64,000 nt of DNA. Source: Acidobacteriota bacterium. Lineage in GTDB: Bacteria > Acidobacteriota > Vicinamibacteria > Vicinamibacterales > UBA2999. The position numbers were made by a program, and so were the translations under genes. Location: the NCBI GenBank assembly GCA_016184455.1, contig JACPCS010000140.1:47623-111622 (forward strand), written 5' to 3'. The notes below the pieces were generated by a model. It was not told the origin of the DNA, did not search any database, and saw only the letters and a program-made list of their open reading frames with translations. Below are positions 57,630 to 64,000 of the stretch, in pieces (positions within the stretch are counted from its first letter, which is position 1; every line of letters starts with the position of its first letter).

Positions 57630-58676
57630 ATGAAGACGCCACCTCTCGCCGCCCTCCTGCTCGTTGCCGTGGCCACCTCGACCGCTGCCGGGCAAGATTC
57701 CCGGAGTCGGCTGCCCCTGTTGAAGCCGGGCGTCGAGGGCGTCGACGCGATCCGGCTGCACGCCTCAGGGGTCGACGTCCGGTGGAGCTCGCCGCTCGGC
57801 CGCCAGCTCACGGAGCTGGCCATCCTCACCGCCGCACGCGAGCACGACCAGCCCTACGAATGGTCGCTGCACGAAATGGAGGCGCTGGCCGTCGGCCTCG
57901 ATCCGACGATCATCGACGTCGTTCGCCATCGCCGCCCCGCGACGGGCCTGCCCCAGAAAGCGGCGGTCGTCATCGACGCGGGACGTGAGATCGTTGCGAA
58001 GCACACGCTGAGCTCGGGCACGTACGCCCGCGCGCTCGAGGCGCTTGGCAAGACCGATCTCGTCGACGTGGTCAGCCTGATGGCGAACTACGCAGCCACG
58101 GCGACGCGCCTGACCGCGTTCAATCAGCAGATGCCACCCGGCTGGAAGCAGACGCTGCCGCTCCCCTTCACACCACCGGACGACATCCATCCGGACTCAC
58201 GCAGCCGGCTGCCGTACCTCAAGGCCGCGGCCGGCGCGAACCCCGGCCCGCTGTACAGCCGCGGGCTGGCGCCGGAAGGCACCGGGCCCGGACAGATCAA
58301 TCGCCACGGCTCCGGAGGGAAGATGCTCGAAGCCGGCGTCGGCCGCCGGACGATGGCGCTCGCGGTGCTCGTCACGTCGCACGCGCATCCTCAGCCGTAT
58401 CACTGGGCGCAGAGCGACGCGGCGGCGCGGAAGGAGGGTGTCGAGCCGGCGCTCATCGATGTCGTGCAGCACGACACGCCGCTCACCGGCCTCGAGGAGA
58501 AGGACGCGGCGGTCGTCCAGCTCGGGCGCGAGCTGTTCGGGAATCACACGGTCACGAGCGCGACGTACCAGCGGGCGTTGAAGGCGTTCGGGGAGCGGAA
58601 CCTCGTCGATCTCGTGGATCTGATGGCGCGCGCCGTCAGCGACTTGACGCTGCTGACGGCATTCGATCAGCGTTAG
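57630..58676 (+). CDS. Exported protein with two carboxymuconolactone-decarboxylase-like domains
   Basis: This 348-residue protein has a signal peptide (PPLAALLLVAVATSTAAG) and two AhpD/CMD-like units. Unit one has RQLTELAILTAAREHDQPYE and SSGTYARALEALGKTDLVDV; unit two has RRTMALAVLVTSHAHPQPYH and TSATYQRALKAFGERNLVDL. Each ends in the lineage-typical VDL.SLM helix. Neither has the CxxC redox pair of AhpD, so a peroxidase role is unlikely; the histidines in EHDQP and SHAHPQP match the CMD-type base. It is divergent from the cytochrome/TPP-enzyme pair and overlaps the MBL gene by four bases. Confidence 0.82.
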   Translation: MKTPPLAALLLVAVATSTAAGQDSRSRLPLLKPGVEGVDAIRLHASGVDVRWSSPLGRQLTELAILTAAREHDQPYEWSLHEMEALAVGLDPTIIDVVRHRRPATGLPQKAAVVIDAGREIVAKHTLSSGTYARALEALGKTDLVDVVSLMANYAATATRLTAFNQQMPPGWKQTLPLPFTPPDDIHPDSRSRLPYLKAAAGANPGPLYSRGLAPEGTGPGQINRHGSGGKMLEAGVGRRTMALAVLVTSHAHPQPYHWAQSDAAARKEGVEPALIDVVQHDTPLTGLEEKDAAVVQLGRELFGNHTVTSATYQRALKAFGERNLVDLVDLMARAVSDLTLLTAFDQR

Positions 58677-59587
58677 AGATTTTTCTTCTTCCAGTACCTC
58701 ACCAACCCGAGCCACAGCAGGTCGGGCGGGGCTGCCGCCACGTACGCGGCGACCTGCGTCTCGGTCATCCGCCGGCGCAGCTCGCGCGTCAGGTCGTCGG
58801 CGAACCGCTGCATCTTCTCTTCATCCGCTCCCGGCGCCGCCAGCAGGTCGCGGACGATGCGCGCGTGTCGGTCGAGGTGCTCCATCAGCGTGCGCAGGTG
58901 CGGCGTCACGCTGGGCGAGGGACCGAAATGCGTGAGGAACAGCGTCTGCGGCGACCAGGCCTCGATGCGCGCGACGCTCTCGCGCCACGCGTCGATGTCG
59001 ATGTCGGGCGGCGGCGTCGGCGGCAGGACGTATCCGCCGTCCACGCAGACGCCCGCCGTGTCGCCGACGAAGGCGACGCCGCTCGCACGATCGAAATAGG
59101 AGACGTGGTGCGACGCGTGGCCGGGCGTGTACGCCACCTCGAACGTGCGGCCGCCCGCGTCGACGCGCTCGCCGCCGGCAAGCACGGTGAGGTGTGCCTG
59201 CGGCACGGGCGCGAACTCACCCCAGAGGCGATCCATCTGATCGCCGTACAGGCGCGTGGCGCTCGCCAGCAGCTTCGCCGGATCGACCATGTGCGGCGCA
59301 CCCCGCTCGTGCACGAACACCTTCACGCGCGGATGCCGGCGCACGATCGTGCCCGTCGCCCCCGCGTGATCGAGATGAATGTGCGTCAGCAGGAGATGGG
59401 TGACGTCGGCGAGCCGGAGCCCTTGCGCCTCGAGGCCGAGCTCGAGCGTGTCGAGACAGCTCGTTGGCCCGGGGTCGACCAGCGCGAGCGTGCCGCCGCC
59501 CGCGACGACGCCGGTCGCGATGGCGTGCGGCCGTCCGAGAAACTGGAGATCAATCCACGAGAGACCGGGCGCGAGAACACTGGACAT
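58673..59587 (-). CDS. Metallo-beta-lactamase-fold hydrolase, glyoxalase II-like
   Basis: This 304-residue protein has the motif THIHLDHAG, a second histidine in YTPGHASHHVSYF, the bridging aspartate in FVGDTAGVCV, and LFLTHFGPS for the last histidine: a complete binuclear site. A helical C-terminal domain of about 90 residues follows. There is no signal peptide, so it is cytoplasmic. It probably cleaves a thioester or similar ester; substrate is unknown. It is convergent with the CMD protein and divergent from the GAF/sigma-54 activator. Confidence 0.85.
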   Translation of the reverse strand: MSSVLAPGLSWIDLQFLGRPHAIATGVVAGGGTLALVDPGPTSCLDTLELGLEAQGLRLADVTHLLLTHIHLDHAGATGTIVRRHPRVKVFVHERGAPHMVDPAKLLASATRLYGDQMDRLWGEFAPVPQAHLTVLAGGERVDAGGRTFEVAYTPGHASHHVSYFDRASGVAFVGDTAGVCVDGGYVLPPTPPPDIDIDAWRESVARIEAWSPQTLFLTHFGPSPSVTPHLRTLMEHLDRHARIVRDLLAAPGADEEKMQRFADDLTRELRRRMTETQVAAYVAAAPPDLLWLGLVRYWKKKNL

Positions 59588-59690
59588 TTATGATTTGCGA
59601 TTTGTGATGTGTGATTTGTGATTGTGATTACGACCCCGGCACCAATCGCACATCGCTAATCACAAATCACAAATCCCAACCGATTATACT
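59588..59690. repeat. Period-7 arrays (TTTGTGA type) in inverted orientation, divergent region
   Basis: Units ATTTGCG, ATTTGTG, ATGTGTG, ATTTGTG and ATTGTGATTA are answered about 40 bases later by AATCACAAATCACAAATCCC on the other strand. The two can form a long hairpin. TATACT at 59682-59687 next to it may be the -10 box of the downstream activator. This is the only array lying between two divergent starts. Confidence 0.8.
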
Positions 59691-59713
59691 GAGTGGTCAA
59701 TCCGGTGCTCGTC

Positions 59714-61705
59714 ATGGACTCCGCGACCGTGCTCACGACCGTCGCCCGCCTCGTCGGCGAGGAACGGACGCTCGTCGATCTCGTGCCGCGTCTCGCGGTG
59801 CTGCTGCGCGACGCGGTGCCGTTCGAACGTCTGCACGTGCTGCGTCTGGATCGCGCGGAGGCGGTCGTCCTCTACGTGGCGCGTCCGTCGGGTGAACTCG
59901 AGGTCACCGGACACCGCATCGCCGACGTCGGATTGGCCGCGGGCGGCGGCGCCGACGCCGAGCCGCGATCGCGCCTCGTCTGCACCGTCGGCCGCGGACC
60001 GAGCGTCTACGGCGCGCTCTGGGCCACGTCGAGCGCCCCCGACGCCTTCACCGAGGCGCACGAGAGCCTCATGGACAGCGTCGCCGATCTCCTGTCGCTC
60101 GCGCTCCAGCATGATGCGCTCCGCACCACCGACATGATTCGCCGCGAGCGCATCGACACGCTCGATCGGCTGCTGCACACGATGGCCGAAGCGCTCGACA
60201 TCCGCCACATCTTCGCCGAGGTGTCGGAGGCCGTGCGCGGCGGGCTGCCGCACGACATCCTCGTGCTCACGTCGTGGGCCGAGGACGGCCGCTCGGTGCG
60301 CGTCTACGCGATGACCGGCGCACAGGTCGAGGATCCAGAGTTCAATGCGCCGATGATGATCGCCGACAACGAGCGGTACCTGCTGCACCGCGATCCCTAC
60401 GTCGTGCGCGATGCCGACGCCGAGATCGCGCCCGAGAGCGTCCGCGGACGGATCTTCCGCCGGCTCGGCGTCCGCTCGGCGCTCCGCGTGCCGCTCGCGC
60501 TCGAGACGGGCCTCTTCGGATCGCTGTTCTTCCTGGCGCACGATGCCGAGCGCTTCAGCGAGGGCGACCTCGATTTCGCACGCCGCGTCGCCGACCTGCT
60601 GGCGCTCGCGCTCTCGCACCAGCGACTGTCCGAAGCGGCGCGGCGCGACGCCGCGGCGCGCGAGACCGCCGCGCAGCTCGAGGCCAAAGTCGCGACCCTC
60701 ACGCGCGAGCTCGAGGCGCGCAGCGGCACCCGTCGCCTGGTTGGCCACTCGCAGCAGTGGAAGGAGGTGCTCGCGCAGGCGGCGCGCGTCGCGCAGACCG
60801 AAACCACGGTGCTGCTGACCGGCGAATCGGGCACGGGCAAGGAGGTCATCGCGCGGTTCATCCATCAGGGATCGCGCCGCAAGCTCGGGCCGTTTGTCGC
60901 GATCAACTGTGCGGCGCTTCCCGATCAGCTCCTCGAATCGGAGCTCTTCGGCCACGAGCGCGGGGCCTTCACCGGCGCCGTCGCCGCCAAGCCCGGGCGC
61001 ATCGAGCAGGCCAACGGGGGCGTGCTCTTTCTCGACGAGGTGGGCGAGATGTCGCCCGCCGTGCAGGCGAAGCTGCTGCGCGTGCTCGAGGAGCGTGAGT
61101 TCATGCGGCTCGGGAGCACCCGCAGCACCCGCGCCGACATTCGCGTCGTGGCCGCCACCAACCGCGATCTGCACGCGGCGATGCGACGCGGCGAGTTCCG
61201 CGAGGACCTGTACTATCGGCTGAGCGTCTTCGAGATTTCGCTGCCGCCGCTCCGCGACCGGCTCGACGACATCCTCGAGCTCGCCGACGCGTTCCTCGAG
61301 GAGATCGGCGGCGCCGTCGGCAAGCCGCCCGCCGGCATCGCCAGCGACGCGAAGGACCAGCTCCTCGCGTACGCCTGGCCAGGCAACGTCCGCGAGCTGC
61401 GCAACGCCATCGAGCGCGCCGTGATCCTCGCCGACGGCGGCTACATTCGGAGCGAGCACCTGCCGGTGACCGTGCCGCGGCAGTCGGACGCCGCGCCGCC
61501 TTCCGATGGGGCATCGAATGACGCGCTGCCGCCCGGTGGCGTCAACCTGGAGGCGATCGAGCGGTCGCTCGTGCTCAAAGCGCTCGCGCAGGCGCGGTAC
61601 AACAAGACGCGGGCGGCCAAGCTGCTCGGACTGACGCGCGCGCAGCTGTACTCACGGATCGAAAAATACGGCCTCGCCGAAACCACAGACACCAAGTCAT
61701 CATGA
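59714..61705 (+). CDS. GAF-domain sigma-54-dependent activator
   Basis: This activator of about 663 residues has two GAF-type sensor domains (roughly residues 5-145 and 165-300). The AAA+ domain has Walker A GESGTGKE, the GAFTGA loop within [10 protein letters not shown], Walker B FLDEVGEM and [16 protein letters not shown], and the C-terminal helix-turn-helix reads [19 protein letters not shown]. With no receiver domain it resembles FhlA/NorR-type regulators that bind a small ligand. The ATG at 59714 was chosen; a GTG at 59693 is also open. It overlaps the next gene (ATGA). Confidence 0.9.
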   Translation: MDSATVLTTVARLVGEERTLVDLVPRLAVLLRDAVPFERLHVLRLDRAEAVVLYVARPSGELEVTGHRIADVGLAAGGGADAEPRSRLVCTVGRGPSVYGALWATSSAPDAFTEAHESLMDSVADLLSLALQHDALRTTDMIRRERIDTLDRLLHTMAEALDIRHIFAEVSEAVRGGLPHDILVLTSWAEDGRSVRVYAMTGAQVEDPEFNAPMMIADNERYLLHRDPYVVRDADAEIAPESVRGRIFRRLGVRSALRVPLALETGLFGSLFFLAHDAERFSEGDLDFARRVADLLALALSHQRLSEAARRDAAARETAAQLEAKVATLTRELEARSGTRRLVGHSQQWKEVLAQAARVAQTETTVLLTGESGTGKEVIARFIHQGSRRKLGPFVAINCAALPDQLLESELFGHERGAFTGAVAAKPGRIEQANGGVLFLDEVGEMSPAVQAKLLRVLEEREFMRLGSTRSTRADIRVVAATNRDLHAAMRRGEFREDLYYRLSVFEISLPPLRDRLDDILELADAFLEEIGGAVGKPPAGIASDAKDQLLAYAWPGNVRELRNAIERAVILADGGYIRSEHLPVTVPRQSDAAPPSDGASNDALPPGGVNLEAIERSLVLKALAQARYNKTRAAKLLGLTRAQLYSRIEKYGLAETTDTKSS

Positions 61706-62187
61706 CCAGTCAGCCCCGCACGCTATTGGTCGGCGGCGTCGTGCTCCTGGCGCTCGCCGGCGCCCTCCACCTGACGCTGCGGCTCACCTACGGCGAACGT
61801 TCCGCGTACGTTCACGTGCGCTGGGCGCCGTCGGTGGACGAGGCCACACGAACGAGGGTCGAGCGCGCCCACAGCCTCGTGCCCGTCGAGTTCCGGGAGA
61901 AGCGCACGTGGGGCTACTACCTGACGGATCTCTCGACGGACAACATCCGCCAGCTCGTGCGCGACCCGGCGGTCGAGGACACGCATAACATCGACCGCGC
62001 GCGCTTCCGCGTTCAGAGCTCGGCCGAGCGGGGCGACTACCCCCGCGGACGACCCGTCTGGATGGCGCGGCTGCTCGAGTTCCTCATCCGCGTCTCGCTC
62101 CTTGCCGGCGCTGCGGGTGTCGTCGTGGGCGCGTTTCGCACGTGGCGCGACCGGCGGGCGCGTCTGCGCTCATCGCCCACCGCGTGA
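61702..62187 (+). CDS. Small membrane protein, function unknown
   Basis: This 161-residue protein has an N-terminal helix ([19 protein letters not shown]), a soluble middle of about 90 residues (with [20 protein letters not shown] and [20 protein letters not shown]) and a C-terminal helix ([20 protein letters not shown]). The middle part is probably extracytoplasmic. I do not recognise a family. It overlaps the activator by four bases and is followed after three bases by the hydrolase-fold gene, so the three form one unit. Confidence 0.68.
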   Translation: MTSQPRTLLVGGVVLLALAGALHLTLRLTYGERSAYVHVRWAPSVDEATRTRVERAHSLVPVEFREKRTWGYYLTDLSTDNIRQLVRDPAVEDTHNIDRARFRVQSSAERGDYPRGRPVWMARLLEFLIRVSLLAGAAGVVVGAFRTWRDRRARLRSSPTA

Positions 62188-62190
62188 CCG

Positions 62191-63045
62191 ATGGCGCTGG
62201 TCCCTGCCAGGGTCCGTCGCGGGCTCCTCACCGCCGGAGCGGTCGTCATCTTTCCCGTGCTCGCCGGCGCGACCTATCAGGGCGTGGCCACGGCGATCGA
62301 GCGGCGGCAGTTTCCGCATCCCGGTCAGCTGATTGACGTCGGCGGCCACCAGCTGCACATCTATTGCACGGGTGACGGTTCGCCGACCGTCGTCCTCGAA
62401 GCGCCGGCCATCGGCATGTCGGCCGCGTGGGCGCTCGTCCAGCCGGCGCTGGCCGAAGACGCGCGCACCTGCAGCTACGACCGGGCCGGCCTCGGCTGGA
62501 GCGAGACCGGCGAGCAGAGGTTCGATCCCGCCGCGGTGCCCGATCAGCTGCACGCGCTGCTCGAGGGCGCGGGCGAGCATGCGCCGTACGTGCTCGCGGG
62601 ACAGAATCTTGGCGCCTCGTTCGCAACGATCTACGCCTCGCGTTACCCCGGTGAGGTCGAAGCGCTCGTGCTCGTCGACGCGCCGTCGGCCGATGTCTCC
62701 GGCGCGCCGGCGCGGACGACGCGGCAGTTCGTGCACGCGGCACCCTGGCTGGCGCGCGCCGGCATCCTGCGAGCGACGCGGATTCTGTCGAGAAACGCGG
62801 CGGGGCTGCCCGAGCCGGCAGCGGGCGCGCTTCGTGCGTTCCTGAACCGTCCCGACCACCTGACACGCGCCGCGCTGGAGATCTCCCGATGGGAGGACAC
62901 GGTGGCACTGGCCGAGAGCACGCCCGTGCCGCCGCACGTCTCCGTGGTGCGCGTCGGTGACGCGGCGCCGCCGCGGTCCGAGTTTCTCACCGACCCTGCG
63001 GCCGCGGAGGCCGTAGTGACCGTGATTCGCGAGGTCGTGAGGTGA
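62191..63045 (+). CDS. Alpha/beta-hydrolase-fold protein lacking the nucleophile
   Basis: This 284-residue protein has an N-terminal helix (GLLTAGAVVIFPVLAGATYQ) and the alpha/beta-hydrolase core: VDVGGHQLHIYCTGDGSPTV, CSYDRAGLGWSE, then the nucleophile elbow. The elbow reads AGQNLGASFA where GxSxG is expected, so Asn replaces the catalytic Ser. LVLVDAPSAD follows, and the C-terminal region shows no histidine at the usual place. It is probably a non-catalytic member or uses another mechanism. It lies between two membrane-protein genes and overlaps the next as GTGA. Confidence 0.78.
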   Translation: MALVPARVRRGLLTAGAVVIFPVLAGATYQGVATAIERRQFPHPGQLIDVGGHQLHIYCTGDGSPTVVLEAPAIGMSAAWALVQPALAEDARTCSYDRAGLGWSETGEQRFDPAAVPDQLHALLEGAGEHAPYVLAGQNLGASFATIYASRYPGEVEALVLVDAPSADVSGAPARTTRQFVHAAPWLARAGILRATRILSRNAAGLPEPAAGALRAFLNRPDHLTRAALEISRWEDTVALAESTPVPPHVSVVRVGDAAPPRSEFLTDPAAAEAVVTVIREVVR

Positions 63046-64000
63046 TCGAGTGGCTGGAGCGCCGCGTCCCGCCAGCCTCGCCCGCAGCCGCGGCGCTCTT
63101 CCGGATTGTCTTCGGCGCGCTGCTTCTCGCCTTTTTCCTGACGCATCGTGTCGACGCCGAGTGGCTGGCGCGTGCCGCACCGGAATCGCCCATACACCGG
63201 TTCGCGCTGCCGCTCGTCCAGGCTGCGCCGCGGATCGTCGACTGGATGGCGCCGTGGATCACCGTGTGGGCCGCGCTGTTCATCGTGGGTGCGACGGCGC
63301 GGCTCTCGTTCGCGATGCTCACGGCAGGCGCGATGGCCTGGAGCGTCGTCTACACGATGCGCGTGGGCGCGCACTCGGTGGAAGTGCTGCTCCTCGCGCT
63401 CCTCTGCCTGCTGGCGGCGCAATGGAGCCAGACGTGGAGCGTCGACGGTTGGCTGACCGGCCGTCGCACTGACGCGGATGCCCGCGCCTACGGGTACGCC
63501 ATCTGGATCCCCGGCTTCGTCCTCGGCACGAGCCTCGCGGCGGCAGCCTTCGCCAAGCTGCGGCTCGGCGGCCTCGGCTGGATCACGAACGGCACGGTCA
63601 AGTATCACTTCCTGACCGATTCGCCCGACGCGCCGGTCGACTGGGGGCTTCGCGTCGCGCAGTACGACGGTCTCGCCATCCTGCTCTCGTTTGCGGCGGT
63701 CGCCGTCGAAGCGCTCGTGCTGTTCGGCGCCTGCGCGACCCGGTATGCCTATCGGTGTGCCGCCGGCACCGCCACGCTCGCGCTCCTCACCGGCTTCGCG
63801 CTCTTTCAGGGGCTGTTCTGGCCGGCGTGGTGGCTGATGCTGCTCGCGTTCCTGCCGTGGCACTTGACTGCAACCGGTCGGGATCCGGGATCCCGGGTGC
63901 GCGGCCTGCGGCCCGTCCAGATCGCAGTCATCGGCGCGGTCGTGCTGCAGCAGGCCATCGCCTCCCTCGCGCGGATCGAAGCGGCGCCGCTCGTGTCGGC
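63042..64000 (+). CDS. HTTM-like membrane protein (3' end beyond window)
   Basis: The 319 visible codons form a hydrophobic protein with about seven helices (LFRIVFGALLLAFFL, WITVWAALFIVGATARLSF, VEVLLLALLCLLAAQW and others). The start FRIVFGALLLAFFLTHR and the central AAFAKLRLGGLGWITNGTVK resemble the HTTM domain of vitamin-K-dependent gamma-carboxylase-like proteins. Function is unknown. The GTG at 63042 overlaps the hydrolase-like gene stop (GTGA). The right edge truncates it. Confidence 0.72.
   Translation, partial: MIEWLERRVPPASPAAAALFRIVFGALLLAFFLTHRVDAEWLARAAPESPIHRFALPLVQAAPRIVDWMAPWITVWAALFIVGATARLSFAMLTAGAMAWSVVYTMRVGAHSVEVLLLALLCLLAAQWSQTWSVDGWLTGRRTDADARAYGYAIWIPGFVLGTSLAAAAFAKLRLGGLGWITNGTVKYHFLTDSPDAPVDWGLRVAQYDGLAILLSFAAVAVEALVLFGACATRYAYRCAAGTATLALLTGFALFQGLFWPAWWLMLLAFLPWHLTATGRDPGSRVRGLRPVQIAVIGAVVLQQAIASLARIEAAPLVS

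Noticed and set aside
58673..59587. Second beta-lactamase
   Set aside because: The protein has no signal peptide and looks like a glyoxalase II-type hydrolase with a helical C-terminal domain.

Overview
The window is high-GC bacterial DNA with dense, mostly co-directional gene blocks, frequent 1-4 nt start/stop overlaps (ATGA, GTGA) and many GTG starts. The gene content (NtrYX, a VWFA-related exported protein, plant/cyanobacterial-type IspH, several sigma-54 activators, RND and macrolide-type ABC exporters, exported cytochrome c and TPP enzymes) fits an environmental Acidobacteriota genome, perhaps Vicinamibacteria. That assignment is inference; there is no rRNA or tRNA in the window to test it. 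I saw no CRISPR array, phage or intact insertion sequence.

Layout. 1-7.6 kb (minus): ribD (cut by the left edge), ftsY, gpsA, plsY, thpR, cinA, pgpA, then a zinc-ribbon/RDD membrane protein and a TPR protein. 7.8-11.1 kb: ftcD, a frameshifted sigma factor divergent from a frameshifted small membrane protein, then madL-madM (malonate transport). 11.0-17.4 kb (minus): lysyl-PG-synthase-like membrane protein, nrdR, ntrY, ntrX and a D-threonine-aldolase-like PLP enzyme. 17.5-22.8 kb: purC with an internal deletion, a Fis-type protein, groES-groEL behind a CIRCE-like operator, a B3-type metallo-beta-lactamase homologue, a YjbQ protein and an exported VOC protein. 22.8-31 kb: TonB-like protein, stress-type protein, VWA protein, a small tatA, rnr, glycerate kinase and ftsE-ftsX. 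31-37 kb: gatB, pckA, an ECF sigma/anti-sigma pair and ispH.

37-44.4 kb holds a Spy-like protein, a TolC-type channel, an RND adaptor and an RND pump, ending in folK. 44.4-45.1 kb is a gene-poor patch with a decayed four-helix-bundle gene. 45-50 kb has a DksA-type regulator and a YbbAP/TesA-type module. 50-54.7 kb has a stand-alone glucose-6-phosphate isomerase of the Tal-Pgi type and a 981-residue TPR/sigma-54 activator bracketed by GTATAC inverted repeats. 54.7-59.7 kb has a PilZ-like protein and a cluster of exported proteins: a Tat-dependent TPP enzyme, a c-type cytochrome and a double CMD-domain protein. The window ends with a GAF/sigma-54 activator, a small membrane protein, an alpha/beta-hydrolase without its nucleophile and a truncated HTTM-like membrane protein.

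The most striking unexplained signal is repeat-based. Degenerate tandem arrays with a strict 7-base period, in several unrelated sequence families, sit exactly at gene 3' ends and usually contain the stop codon (gpsA, nrdR, groEL, glycerate kinase, ftsX, pckA, folK, the cytochrome). A second, palindromic family (core GGCGGGTC...GACCCGCC, often next to GTAGG) lies between genes and has also inserted in frame into the glycerate kinase and Pgi coding regions; a different dispersed palindrome lies in rnr. The best candidate for an undescribed protein system is the exported TPP enzyme/cytochrome c/CMD cluster at 55-59 kb.
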